Shown here piece by piece: positions 31,629 to 43,016 of a stretch of 64,000 bases of DNA. Source of the DNA: Acanthosoma haemorrhoidale (lineage: Eukaryota > Arthropoda > Insecta > Hemiptera > Acanthosomatidae); assembly GCA_930367205.1 (NCBI GenBank), contig OV884009.1, forward strand, positions 122,458,639 to 122,522,638. The letters are read 5' to 3'. Under the pieces are notes generated by a model, which did no database searches, had not been told where the DNA came from, and saw only the letters and a list, made by a program, of their open reading frames with translations. Made by a program: the position numbers and the translations under genes. Position 1 is the first letter of the stretch. Each line of letters begins with the position of its first letter.

Positions 31629-32332
31629 CCGACACCGACATTATACCCTGTCGTCTTAAGCTTTCGATTTCTGTCCGGATATGTTGGCGGAGTGCCTGCG
31701 GATATCGTCTCTCCTTTACGTACGTTATTCGGTCAGATTTTAACAGGATTTCATGTACTGTCTTCCCCGTTGCCCCTAGCATATCACCCTCCACGTAAAA
31801 AATATCTCCGAACTCCCTCTTTAAGCTTTCCCTCCAGTCCACCACTTTCTTGACTGGCCCAATCCGCGCACTCCCCCCTCTTACGGTCCCCTGACATTGA
31901 TAAGTTACCCCCCCCCCAACTTGATCCGCCACTCCTTTCCCTTGTTCTCTACAAGCGTGCCTACCCGTCCCAATAAGTCACACCCCACTATTATTTAATA
32001 CTCGCGCGGCATGTACTCCACAATATGTACGTTAATATTGCCCTTTTTTTCGCCCATTTCTCTAAATTCACGACTGTCTCTCCCCCCACTTTACATGGCC
32101 CGCCCAGGGTAATTAACTTTCACTTACATACCTTGACTTGGAGTGCCCTCTCTCTGCCATACAGCAGCTCCAACGCACCGCGTGACATTATGGTATTGGT
32201 GCTATCTGTATCCACCAAGCACCTCTCTCCCCCCTCGACTCTGATTATTGGCAACTCGCACAATATCCCTCTCACTGTATTACACTTTAGGGTGCGGTCG
32301 CCACTGTGCTGCCACCCTCCTGATGCTTCCAC
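31629..32332 (-). pseudogene. pol: Protease and RT start, copy-2 type, altered active site
   Basis: The protease (32120-32332) reads CELPIIRVEGGERCLVDTDS: the glycine of the catalytic DTG is Asp. RT begins at 31567-31932 with WRESLKREFGDIFYVEGDML, VKERRYPQALRQHIRTEIES and LRRQGI, then jumps into copy-1 protease sequence. A C run near 31905-31917 separates the two frames. Confidence 0.8.
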
Positions 32333-33536
32333 ACGCCGCTCCCACCTTCTCGAAGTAGTCTTCTGTCGCTCGTGCGCCGGCTCCTGCCGCGAGCCGGCTC
32401 TTCTCCTCCCGTTTCCGACTTTCCTGACGCCCCTGAAGATTCCTCAGCTGATGATCCATTCCCCCTGGGTGATATCTTCCTTCTTTCCCGCTTCGTTTGT
32501 GTATTCACTTCCATGGGTTCTGCCCTATGAAGATCTCTCCTCCGATACACGTAATGGCAATGCCTCGCGATATGCCCCTCCTCACTGCACTCGAAACATT
32601 TTGTGCGGGGGCACTGTGCCACTAAATGACTCGTCTTCCCGCACCCATGGCATTTTTTCTCTTCTCTGTGGGGTCCGTACCTGGGTCTCGCCGCCCTGAA
32701 CCTCCTTTCACCTTCCGCTCCCCTGTCCCTACCGGTCGTTGGTGTTTTGATTTTTTTCCAATTCGATTTAGGGACCCTAGTTCTCCTGTACACTAGTCCG
32801 GATCCATTTTCCCTCATCCTCCTGTATCCTCGATTCCTCCTCCATGGCGCTGGTGTCAGTCATGACTTGGGCACATTCGAGGAATGAGCGCTCATTAGGG
32901 AATACCTCTTTTCTTCCTGTTTCCTTCGCCAACTGTACCTTCAGTATAGTAGACAGAAATCCCATTCTGCCCTCTACCTCTTCGATGCTCATTGTCTCTC
33001 TCATTTTCTCCGTTATTTGATTATAACGGGTTAGATGACCTGCGGCATATTGGCCGCTACTTTGCCTTGATGATTTTGTCTCCCGGAAGATCTGAAAAAT
33101 ATCTTCTTCTGGGGTCCATCGCCCTCCTCCATACGCTTTCTTTAGCCGCATCTTCACCGTTTCCCACGACGTTTCCTCATCCGCTTGGATCTGGTTGAGA
33201 ATACTTATCTTGACCCGACATATCAGGGCCGCTCTTAGTGACTCTGCATCCCTGGGGTCCAGAAGATTTTTCTCTGATTTAGCTAGGATTAAGGCAGTGA
33301 GGCGATCTCCTCTTTCAGAAAGTGGTTAAGTTCTTCTAATTCGCCAGTGAACCATTCCAGCTCTGAATTTTTTTCTCAGCCTTTCTCAGATCTTGAGTGT
33401 TCTTCGCTTTCACTCTCATCGACGCAAGAGCGGTAGCATGAGCTTCTGGCTAAACGCCACCCCTTCTCGTTGCTACATGTTCCGCGCCATCCGCTACATT
33501 CAGAACAGGCAGTCGTAGCACGCCTCCTTCCGCCAT
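32287..33536 (-). pseudogene. gag: Gag polyprotein of copy 3
   Basis: The start is MAEGGVLRLPVLNVADGAEH at 33536. Frame changes follow at about 33430 and 33340 before ELEWFTGELEELNHFLKEE. Then GRMGFLSTILKVQLAKETGR (32777-33157) and knuckles CHGCGKTSHLVAQC and CFECSEEGHIARHC (32287-32817). The usual Gly in the first knuckle is Ser and the Gly after the second Cys of the second knuckle is Ser. It is closest to copy 2 gag. Confidence 0.85.
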
Positions 33537-33617
33537 TCTTTCTTTCTAGGAGAAGAAAAAAAAAATCGAACAGACATCGCATAGTTTTCTTCCCACTCCA
33601 CGAATCCCGGGTGGGGG

Positions 33618-33712
33618 GTTATTTACTGCTAATCCTCTATCTATGTTTACAGCCTTTATTTACATAGGGCTACGTGGTATTAGGCCTAACATTGCCATAC
33701 CACGAGTTTACT
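33618..33712 (-). repeat. LTR shared by copies 3 and 4, shortened
   Basis: On the minus strand it starts AGTAAACTCGTGGTATGG after a six-G polypurine tract and ends GTAAATAAC. At 95 bp it is about half the family length and lacks the middle. To its left CCCGGGATTCG is what remains of a tRNA-Phe primer site. It serves as 3' LTR for the element to the right and 5' LTR for copy 3. Confidence 0.75.
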
Positions 33713-33906
33713 CCCCCCTACCAGTTCACGAACATTCCTCGTAAACTCAGGGCAAGCGACATAATGCACATATTAAAATAAAACTAAGTACAAAAATTAG
33801 CATACAAAAAGAGAAAAGAAAAAAAAGATTCCTCAGATATATACAACACAAAAAACAAAAAAAAATATTCCACTTGGGCTGATACTGTCTGCACGTAGCC
33901 AGCTAT
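33713..33906 (-). other. 3' untranslated region of copy 4 with stem-loop and polypurine tract
   Basis: Six C (33713-33718) give the polypurine tract on the minus strand. AGTTCACGA (33723-33731) pairs with TCGTAAACT (33739-33747) apart from one G-T position. The rest is A-rich non-coding sequence up to the integrase stop. Confidence 0.65.
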
Positions 33907-34900
33907 TTAACAAAAGCACTCCGGCTCCGCCGCTGGAAACTTTAACTGTTTAACGTGAACTGTCCTCCGTTTGATAGGCGGTGTTATCGTTTCTATCGTG
34001 ACTGTATTGTGTTCACGAATGGCGATCACCCTGAAAGGACCCTCGTACTTCACCAATTCTTTGCCCCTGTTAGACCCTTTTTTCCGGTACACGATCTTTC
34101 CAGTTTTAATCCTACCCGGCACATATTTGACCTGCCGATTGTCTGGCACCACCCCTCTGTGTTTCCCATCCACGAGTTTCCCCCGAATGTTCACCCACTG
34201 TTTCCCAAGGGTGATCTGGTTATTGACTACGCGTGCCGCAAATTCCTCGTCGACCGCTGTACTCCTGTTATCCCGAAGCCATCCTCGAAGTCCGGAAAGG
34301 ATCTTGACTGGTGAGAATCCCATGGCAGAATGTATGGAGTGATTATATGCTATAACTGCCTTCTCTATAGCTACGTTCTGTTCTAGCCCTTTTCCCCCTT
34401 GATAGATTTGCAGGTGGTTGCTCAGCGTGATGTTTGCTCGTTCGACGTCTCCTTGAATCTTCGGGTGTCCTTGGGTGTTGAGACCCTCAATTTCGGCATT
34501 GTAAAATCCTCTTCCGCCGTCGGATGTGTCTGGCAAATAATAACATTGACACCTACGCACATACGCCTCTCACCCCACCCCCACCGATCGTTCAGCAATC
34601 AGATGTGCCATCACTGTCTTGTTAAATCGATCAATGATCAATGACCACTTATATTATTTCTCCTGTATCGCTATGAGGGGGTGTCGATCGTACTTAGTGG
34701 TGAGGCGTGTGTCGCAGGTACCGACAACGCTGGTGATTGTGTCATCATGCTCCACCAAAAATATCGACGCTTCAATGCTTGTAGTGTTGCCTCTATTCCA
34801 CGGCGATACGTTTTGCCTTGGTAAAAAGTGAGGGACGCCTCCGTCTGACGTCCTTTATCTTTGACCATTTCCACCTTCAAGGTACAGCGGACGAATGTTC
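33907..34900 (-). pseudogene. pol: Integrase of copy 4
   Basis: The N-terminal part (34671-34880) reads FYQGKTYRRGIE and KRRYFWWSM: both histidines of the zinc site, present in copy 1, are Tyr and Arg. The core is represented by FYNAEIEGL and GHPKIQGDVERANITLSNHL (catalytic Glu in VERAN) and AYNHSIHSAMGFSPVKI. The C-terminal domain GKELVKYEGPFRVIAIREHN and PPIKRRTVHVKQLKFPA is intact to the stop at 33907. The first part of the core with its two Asp is not readable. Confidence 0.82.
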
Positions 34901-35066
34901 AATCGATCCCTAATCGTTCCGTCCTCCATAATCGTTTAATGCGATCCCATATCGTCGCATTGCCCACATATAGGTGATGCGTCTTCCCTGGGCTAGATGC
35001 GTCCTTAAGGGCCCGACAAATTTAGTCTTCTTTAACCCCTGGTGGCGACCAAATCGTTACGATATC

Positions 35067-36631
35067 TCATCGCCCATATTTCGTGTGTTCGGCCTTCAAT
35101 AGCCCAGAGGTCTTAGTTAGCCAAATGATCTGGTGTCGCTTGTCATTGATTATGTCCTCCACATCTTCTAAGTCGGAGGGCCAGTCTTCCACTGTGCTAT
35201 CGTCTCCTGGGCCGTCCTTAGCATTCGTCCCCTTGAGCAGTTCCCGCTCACCTTTTCCACTAATTAACCATTCCTGGTTGAATTGCCAGATGCCTCGCGA
35301 TGATCTTGCAACATCCTCCTCGATCGCATTCAAGACGATCGCCCTTGATAACCAATCTGCAACTACGTTTTCCCGCCCTGGTTTATATACAATGACCATA
35401 TTGTATTGGCTGAGAAACTCTTTTCAGTGGGTAATTCACGCCGATGACTCCTTTATTGTTCCTACCCATTGCAGGAGTCAATGAGCCGTTTGGATTTTGA
35501 ACTACCAGCCAAAGACATTGGGGCGGAAGTTTTCGACTGCCCACACAATTCCCAACAGTTCTCTTTCGAGCGCGATGTACTGGCTCTCAGGATCAGTGAC
35601 GCGCCTGCTAGCGTACGCTATAGGTTTTCCCCTCCATCGCGGTCCCAACGCGTACTGACTGGTGTTAGTGGTGATCGTGAATTGTAGGGAAAAATTCGAA
35701 AAGGCTAATACCGGTTCCTCCTGGATCCGATCCATGCACTGCCGTAGATTGTTGCTCTATTACTGGTGTGATCACTATATGCAGTCCTTTCCTGAGGAGA
35801 TTATTGATGGGCACTAGGTACTCCACCATTTCTGGGACAAACTGCCTATAGTAATTTAAGGACCCGAGTAGTTGTTGGATTCCCCTTGCATCTTTCGGGA
35901 CGGTCATCGCCTCGACTTTACTGCGGGCTGGTTGCACTCCCCCACGCTGGAGATCGTATGGCCTAAAAAATGTACTTGCTCCTGTCCTAAGGGCGACTTT
36001 TCCGCAGACAGTTTCAGCCCAAATTGCCGAATGCGGTTGAACACGGCCAGTAAGTGTTCTACGTGTTTTGCATGATTACGACTGAAAACACCAGGAAGTA
36101 GTCCATATAGACCTGGCAGAAGGACTCTTCTATACCCCGCAAAAACTCGTCGATTAGCCGCTGGTACCTAATCGGCGCATGCTTTAATCCAAACGACATT
36201 CTTGTGAACTTAAAATGTCTCCGTTCAAATGTGAATGCGGTCTTATATTGGTCCCGTCGATGCATGCGGATGTGGTCGTAACCCGCCTTTAGGTCCAAAG
36301 TGCTAAATATCTTCGCCCCACCTAATCTATCTAGGATATCCTCAAAGCGGAGGATGGGGTATTTCTCGTCTACCGTATTTTTGTTCAACTTTCTGTAGTC
36401 GATGGCCACCCGGTATTTCTCCTCGCCCCTTGTCCCTTTCTTCTTTACTGCCCACAGGGGACTATTATACGGTGACGTGCTGTTCACCATGATACCCTGT
36501 CTTTTTAATGCTTCGATCTCCTCCCTGATATGTTGTCTCAGCACCTGCGGGTACCTCCTTTCTTTCACGCATTCACGTATATATATATATACGCGCTCCT
36601 GTTTCAGCGGAACTTCATGCACCGTCTCCAC
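35067..36631 (-). pseudogene. pol: Reverse transcriptase-RNase H of copy 4, catalytic residues altered
   Basis: RT: VKERRYPQVLRQHIREEIEA, YRVAIDYRKLNKNTVDEKYP, FSTLDLKAGYDHIRMHRRDQ, then CQVYMDYFLVFS where the last Asp of YMDD is Tyr (36059-36631). Next QQLLGSLNYYRQFVPEMVEY (35665-35937). RNase H: FTITTNTSQYALGP, where family members have TDAS, so its first acidic residue is lost (35502-35735). The linker ADWLSRAIVLNAI follows (35067-35399). Several shifts separate the parts. Confidence 0.88.
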
Positions 36632-36699
36632 CAGCGTTTGTCCCCCTTCTTGAAGAAGATATCCTCATAGTCATTCCTAATTGACTCTCTCCAGTCTTT

Positions 36700-37164
36700 C
36701 TCCCAATTAATTACCCCGATTCTCGCATTAACATCCCTCACGGCTTCCATACACCAGTATGATTTCATTCCCAGACCACGTTCCCTCTCTGTACATCACT
36801 AGTGCTTTTACTCTTTCGACGAGGTCACACCCGATTATTCCCTCGTATTCTCGCGACATATTTCCTAATACGTGTACTTTCAAACACTCCTCCTTGGCCG
36901 CCCAGCTATCCAATCCCATTACCGTATCCCTTCGATTTGACACGACCCTCCCAAGGTGATCAGTCTACACGGGCACGCCCGGATGCGGGGTGCCCCCTCG
37001 CTGATACACAATCTGTCCACCGCCTTCCTGCTGAGGAATGCGCTAGAACTTCCGGTGTCTACCAGGCACCGTACTCCTCTTGCCACTCGAATTATGGGTA
37101 TACCGCCGTAGTCTCCTCCCACACTGTAATTGATTAACGCGCGGTCACCCTTCTGCCGGCCCAC
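36700..37164 (-). pseudogene. pol: Aspartic protease of copy 4
   Basis: GIPIIRVARGVRCLVDTGSS keeps the DTG active site. LITLGGSCQIEGIR and, in a neighbouring frame, MSREYEGIIGCDLVERVKAL complete the domain. A frame change at about 36930 breaks it. It would release mature Gag and Pol proteins. Confidence 0.8.
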
Positions 37165-37167
37165 AGC

Positions 37168-37851
37168 TCAGGCCACCGTTTGCATTTTCCTTCCCGCTTC
37201 TACACCTCGATGTTTCCTTCCTACGTGGGTCCTGCTGCCATCTCTTCCGTAGCTCCTGCTGCTCCCAGGTTCTTCCTCTTCTTCTTCCGTTTCCGACGCT
37301 CCTGATGTCTTCGTCGATTGTGAGGGGGCCCTAGTTCTCCCCCAAACTCTCTGGGGGTTAATTTCCATTGGTTCCGGTCTGTATCTTTCAGCTCTTTGGA
37401 ACATATATGTCAAGAAACTGTCGAGCGATGATCCCCGCCATTCCGCATTTGATACATTTCGTGCGCGGGCACTGCGCTACTAGATGTCCGGTTCTCCCAC
37501 ACCCATGACATCGTCTGTCCTTTTTCCTTCCACTTGTTCTAGCTCTTCCTTGACTTGTCCTCTTCCCTTCTGCCACAGTCCTTTTCTTCTCCTCATAATG
37601 TGGTTCTCTTCTTCTCCAAGTCTGCTGTTGCATCCTCGGCCTACGGTATGTCATCCTCGTCCAACCTGGTTCCTCTGCTTCTAGCTGCACTTCTTCCTCA
37701 CAGGCGCTAGCGTCCATCATCCCTTGAGTGCATTCGACGCAGAACCAGTCCCCCGGTAGTTTTTCCTTCCTTCCCGTCTCTCTGGCAAGCTGTACCTTGA
37801 GGATGGTTGCTACGAATGCCATCCCACCTTCTACCTCCGCTGTAAGCACTG
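37168..37851 (-). pseudogene. gag: Gag C-terminal part of copy 4 (left of the insertion)
   Basis: Across the insertion, ITQKIKETV (right side) continues here as AEVEGGMAFVATILKVQLAR, exactly as in sister copies. Knuckle 1, CHGCGRTGHLVAQC, is intact. Knuckle 2, CIKCGMAGIIARQF, lacks its His and last Cys. The tail is acidic and Ser/Glu-rich. A frame change lies at about 37390-37410. Confidence 0.88.
37847..37851. repeat. Target duplication CACTG, left
   Basis: CACTG precedes the left LTR and recurs at 43693-43697 after the right LTR. The 5-bp length is usual for this class of integrase. Confidence 0.9.
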
Positions 37852-38527
37852 TGTCGGGGTGTGTCACTAGAGGAGTGCCTAATCACTCTAGCCCTGGTGA
37901 CAAGTGCGGATTGTTGTAGTTAATAACATGGACCATCGTTCCATGTCGGTGCTTAATATCTGACTCAATTTATGATAGGTATGTGTCCCGACAGTACACT
38001 ATGTTCAAAAGAAAAGGGGTATGGAGGTTTTCATAAAGAATAAGATTTGATCAGAGTTAGAACGGGGCGCGGCAGGGCAGCAGGCGCGAGTCGACAGGGG
38101 GTCTGCAAAGCTGTGAGACAGGGTGACGACTAGAGGTGCGGCAGAGAGAGAGAGTAGGGTTCAGCCCTTAATCTCCTGGTCTTAAATACAATATCCCCTA
38201 CCTAGTGAAAGGTGGAGTTGGCTGACAGGGGTATGTTTTACGATACCCAGGTGGCCAATTCCTGTTAGGTTTCGACCGTTGGGATAAAAGGGTGTGTTTT
38301 TTATGGCTGCTAGGGTCTCACCCACTTAGGTTATTTGACCACCTATAGGTGCCCCTATGTCTAGTCAGGTACCGCTTTATGACGGTGCCCCTCTGTTTAC
38401 CTGGCCTCCTACCATTGCCGCGTGGACCCTGGTTTATTACAAGAAGCTTACAAAGATTTAGATTATATTATAATACATTATTAACCAGAGTGTAGGGTAA
38501 TTTACATATATTTAGCGCTTCGCTACA
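37852..38527 (-). repeat. 3' LTR of the CsRn1-type element
   Basis: Limits TGTCGGGG and GCTACA (plus strand). It matches 43017-43692 base for base except about three substitutions, for example GAGGTGCGGCAG here and GAGGTGTGGCAG there. Confidence 0.95.
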
Positions 38528-39071
38528 TAGCTCCCCCAAATTGCTCTACTCTCGGTAATTATTGACAGTTTTTTTTTTTTACATTGACTCACATTACATA
38601 ATGAAAACGTACATGATACAAACATACTTCTATTAAACATGCTTACACTTTTGTGTACATTGGAAATTATTTGTTGAACAATTATTACAAATAAACAATT
38701 AAATATATCCATTACAAACAATTTTTATCTTTCACATAGATGACAACAAAGAATCACTGTTTTACTTGATAACGTACCAAGTTAACTCATTAAAATGTAA
38801 CAACTACAAACAGTTGAACGTATTAAGATATACATATTTACGTACACGTTTGACTGACATTATTTTACAATTGTTGTGGCCTATTGATCGCTGTTAACAT
38901 TTACGAACGAGAGAAAAAAAAAAAACATATCATATAAAATGACTTACAGTCACAAATGGTAACGTCCGGTCCTCATAAAAAAATATCATAGCGTATATTT
39001 CAAAACAACCTAAAAAAAAAATATATATATATTTTATTAATTTATATTTTATCAGTGAGTTTATTTTATAT
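38528..39071 (-). other. 3' untranslated region of the CsRn1-type element
   Basis: Beside the LTR the minus strand reads TTTGGGGGAGCTA, the polypurine tract. The remaining 530 bases are AT-rich, with TA repeats at 39020-39035 and no open frame of note. The pol stop is at 39072. Confidence 0.65.
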
Positions 39072-41616
39072 TTACCATCGCGCTACCGCACTCCTCGTGC
39101 AGAGGTATGGTGGTGGTGGGTTTCCTAATTCCTCTGGTTCACCCGGCGTAGGTAAACTTTCGGCTGTGTCTAGCAAATAGGCTGGCTTTACACGGTCTAG
39201 AGAGATGCGAGTCTCTTTATAATCTGCCCTTATGACCAAGGTTTTATTCTTCCTGCTGACTACGAGGTGCGGGCCAGTATAAGCCGGTTCTAGGCTACGT
39301 CGGGGTTCTTGTTGAACGAAAACGTGTGTGCAGTTGTTGAGGTCCTTGCTAACGAACGTCTTCCTCGTGTCTTTCCGGTGTTGAGTGATGTCGCGTCGGA
39401 CGTCAAGATCTACTCGTGTTGGTGTAATGTATTCTCCGGGAAGGTGTAAGGGTTTTTGGTATGTTCGCTCAGCGACACTGCACCCCAGGTCTTCTTTGAT
39501 TATACTTCGTAGGCCGAGCAGGACTGCTGGCAGGCTTCGCGTCCACTGACGGTGTTGTGAATGAGCGGTTAGTGCGGCTTTAAGCGAGCGGTGCCATCGT
39601 TCAATTCGGCCGTTTGACTGTGGATGGTAGGCGGTAGTCCGAATTCTCTCGACACCCAGGAGGCGAGTCAGTCTCGTGAACAAGTCTGATTCAAACTGAC
39701 GGCCTTGGTCGGTCGTTATTCGTATGGGTGTGCCGAACCTGGCGACCCAGCCACTAAAGAAGGCGTCGGCTACGGTGGTAGCTTCCATGTTGCCAAGTGG
39801 GATTGCTTCCGGCCATCCCGTGGCTCGGTCAATCATGGTGAGGATGTATCGCTTCCCCTCTGACGTTGGCAGTGGTCCTAAGTGATCGATATGCACGTGC
39901 TCGAACTTTCCCGCGTCCGCGAATTGCCCTGGAGGGGTTATGGTGTGGCGGTGTATTTTTGAGGTCTGGCATGCTATACAGCATCGAGCCACGTCAGCGT
40001 TCATACCCGGCCAAAAAAACCTCTGGCTCATCATTTTCCGACTTGCTCTTACTCCTGGGTGGCTTAGGCTGTGCAGCTGGTCGAAGGTGGATCTTTGAAT
40101 GCCCGAAGGCAAGTACGACCTTGGCTCCCTCAGTGAGGTCTCGCAAATGAGAGAAATGTCGCTGCCGGGGATGTTAACGGGCTCTAGCCTGCATGTGGCG
40201 TTCTGTTCCCTGAAGACTGTTAATTTGTGATCTTCTACTTGAGCAGTGTGTAATTTTTGAAAATTTTCTGGTACACAGACGGCTTCTATTCGCGAGAGGG
40301 CATCCGCCACGACGTTGTCTTCACCCTTACAATAGTGTATTTCTGTCGTGATTTGAGCTATGTAATTTAGGTATCGCATCGTATCGTGGGCAGGAAGTGT
40401 CACTTTGTTGGGCCATGGCGTGTGTGAGCGGCTTGTGGTCTGTATAAATGATTACTTCCCGCGCTTCGAGAAGCTGTCGAAAATATTTGACTGCTTCGTA
40501 GATAGCTAATAGCTCTCTATCAAAGGTGCTGTATTTCAACTGAGCAGTGTTGAAAGCGCGGCTGAAGAAGCCGATGGGCCTTAGAGCGCCTCCCTCCATC
40601 TGTTTTAGTGCCGCACCCATAGCTGTGTCGCTGGCGTCAGCGGCTAGGATGAGCTGCCCGTCTGTTGATGGATGAGCAAGATGGGCGGCGTTTGCCGGAG
40701 TCCTGCGGGTTTCCTCGAAGGCGCTAGCAGCTTCTTCGGTCCAGTCGATTATGGTACGGTCATTTTTCTTGGCCCCTTGTAGGTAGGCGTTAAGTACCCT
40801 CTGGTGTGCCACTGCGTTAGGTAAGCACCGGCGATAAAAGTTGATCATGCCGAGAAACCGGCTGAGGTCTCGTATCGTAGTAGGTCGGGGGTAATCTAAG
40901 ATTACCTGTACTTTAGCTGGCGATGGAACGATGCCCTGGGGTGAGACATGGTACCCTAGGGATCCGACCTCGGGCTGTCCTAGCACGCATTTCGCGATGT
41001 TAAGGGTTAGACTATGAGCAGCCAGACGACCGAAGACTTTTTCCAGGTGACGCTGGTGTTCCTCTTCGTTGGTTGAAGCGATTAGTATGTCATCGAGGTA
41101 TACGAACACAAATTGTAGATCTCTAAAAATGTTGTCCATATACCTCTGGAACGACTGGGCGGCGTTGCGAAGTCCGAACGTCATTCGGAGAAATTCAAAA
41201 AGTCCAAAGGGTGTGATAATAGCCGTTTGGGGGATGTCCTGAGGGTTTACCGGAATGTGATGGTAAGCCCTTTTGATATCAAGTGTTGAAAATATGGTAG
41301 TGCCAAACAACTGGTTGTTAAAGTCTGAAATATTGGGCACACCATAACGGTCTGGGATGGTTTTATTGTTCAGTTGTCGGTAGTCTCCGCAGGGGCGTAT
41401 TGTTCTGTGCTTTTTCGTGACAATGTGAAGGGGGCTGGCCCACGGGCTGTTGGAGGGCCGACAAATTCCTTCGTCCATCATACGCCCGAATTCTTCCTTG
41501 GCGGCCTGATATTTTGCTGGCGCTAATCGACGAGCCTTGCTGCATACGGGTGGTCCACGAGTGTCTATGTAGTGCTCTACCTTTGTCGGCGGAATTGAGC
41601 CCATAGGTTGTTGTGG
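39072..41616 (-). pseudogene. pol: Pol of the CsRn1-type element: RT, RNase H, integrase
   Basis: RT-RNase H (40327-41604): YRQLNNKTIPDRYGVPNISD, FSTLDIKRAYHHIPVN, FVYLDDILIAST (YLDD intact), GYHVSPQGIVPSPAKVQVI, LILAADASDTAMGAALKQ and YTDHKPLTHAM. Integrase (39072-40403): a zinc domain with LHSLSHPG and CCIACQ, core VHIDHLGPLP, ITTDQGRQFESDL and HPQSNGRIERWHRSL, so D-D-E is complete, then a C-terminal domain with GPHLVVSRKNKTLVI. A one-base shift at about 40400 separates RNase H from integrase, and a TGA at 41617-41619 separates pol from gag-protease. Confidence 0.93.
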
Positions 41617-42657
41617 TCATGTGAGCTGAGGGTAGCGCCGTAAGAGGCCGGCGTATTTGTTGCCGGGTGGTATGTTTGATATCACGGAGAGCGTAGCGAC
41701 GTGTGTTCTTCCCGTGGTACAACGACCGGTCATGCTATCGATCAGCTGGCGGCGCTGGAGATCTACCAGTACGTGATAATGAGCCAGGAAGTTGGCACCT
41801 AGGATTGGCTGCTGGACTTCTTCCATAATGAAGTTCCATTTAAAGATCCGTTGCAGGCCTAGGTCGAGGTTCCTGTTGACTTCTCCATACGTTGAAATGG
41901 AGCTGCCGTTAGCGGCGTAGAGCTGGTAGTCGGAGGATATAGCCTTTTTTACTTTGGGTGGGGAAAGTACGGAGATAGCTGCTCCCGTATCTATCAGATA
42001 ATGCTGCCGAGAGCGGACGTCTGTCATGAATAGGCGGCGAAAGGTTAGGCCTGCCATGGGTACCGCTCTGACCGTGGCGACTTTTAGTTTCCTCGCCGGT
42101 GTGGTAGCGCCATCAACCCACCTACAGGGCCTGCGACATCGAAATGCTTTCTGACCGGATCTGCCGTGGTAGAAGCATAGACCCTTATGATTAGATTCGG
42201 TAGTTGGTTTTGGTCGCTGGTATCGCCGAGCGGACCCGTTTTCTTCACGTCTGTTCTTTGAAATGGCCAGCACGGTTACTTGTTGGGTGATCTGTGCGAT
42301 GGCTGTCTGGCAGTCACAGCTGGAGCGTGGCAGGCTGGCCTTGGTAGTCGATGCGGGCTGGACTGTATGCATTGCGGTAGCTGGACTTAAGTCCATGATT
42401 TTGTCCGCTATCAACGTCAGTTTCGACAATTTCGCCTCGTAGTGCGATGCCAGTATGTCGCGGACCCTGTCTGGCAAGGCGCGAAGCCAGAGGGTGCGAA
42501 TGACGTCCTCAAAGGTCGTGGGTCCTGCCAGTGCTTGCATTTGCCGCAGGAGATGTGAAGGTTTCTGGTCTCCGAGGTGTGTCTCTTCCAATAACCGGAT
42601 CTGTCGTCTGTAGTGGCTCTGGCTGTATGTTTCGATAAGACGAGCCTTTAAGTCTTC
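41617..42657 (-). pseudogene. gag: Gag C-terminus and aspartic protease of the CsRn1-type element
   Basis: One open frame: LGDQKPSHLLRQMQALAGPT and FEDVIRTLWLRALPDRVRDI (capsid), the CHCC finger CFYHGRSGQKAFRCRRPC, then protease with HYLIDTGAAISVLSPPKV (DTG intact) and QQPILGANFLAHYHVLVDLQ. It starts after a TAA at 42658-42660 that is in frame with the N-terminal part, and ends at a TGA in frame with RT. These two stops are the main defects. Confidence 0.9.
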
Positions 42658-42906
42658 TTAGGGACTTTCGCTTGGAGAATACGCCAGGTCTGCGACCTGT
42701 TTTAATACCCTGAACGGAAGCTGAGCGTAAATATGCTCCGATTTGGCCTTGGACGAAGAGATCCGGCTCGTTAAAAAAATATTTTCGACCTGCAGGAACC
42801 ATAGTCTTGGGTCTTCTTCATGAAATTCCGGCAGTTTGCACGTCCGAGAAATGGCGTGTACGGTCGCACAGCATGCTTCGTCGGACGGGGCTGGTGGGTC
42901 GACCAT
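42658..42906 (-). pseudogene. gag: Gag N-terminus of the CsRn1-type element
   Basis: It begins MVDPPAPSDEA at 42906 and holds PRLWFLQVENIFLTSRISSS and AQLPFRVLKQVADLAYSP, the typical start of CsRn1-type Gag capsid. It is closed by the in-frame TAA shared with the next entry. Confidence 0.85.
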
Positions 42907-42996
42907 CGTAAGAAAAGGTTTCTTCTGAGATCACGACGGCTTCTTGCGGCGGGTTCCTCAATTGTCGTGGTGTCTTGATCACGTTGAGCTTCTCGT

Positions 42997-43014
42997 TCAC
43001 GTCGAAGGTCACCA
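42997..43014 (-). other. tRNA-Trp-like primer-binding site
   Basis: The minus strand reads TGGTGACCTTCGACGTGA, two bases inside the LTR end. The recalled tRNA-Trp complement is TGGTGACCCCGACGTGA, so the site matches with a short difference in the middle. Confidence 0.75.
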
Positions 43015-43016
43015 AT

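Larger units (their letters stand above)
30150..33617 (-). mobile_element. Chimeric Phe-primed Ty3/Gypsy copy 3
   Basis: From right to left on the minus strand: a remnant primer site, gag, protease and RT start resembling copy 2; then, from 31628, a second protease and RT start resembling copy 1; then a copy-1-type LTR. Protease-RT is thus present twice in the same direction. The rest of RT, RNase H and integrase are absent. A retroposed insert lies at 30929-31510. Its 5' LTR is the one at 33618-33712, shared with the element to the right. Confidence 0.8.

Noticed and set aside
32025..32699. 224-codon plus-strand frame
   Set aside because: It lies opposite the protease and gag of copy 3, whose zinc knuckles and protease motif identify the real strand.
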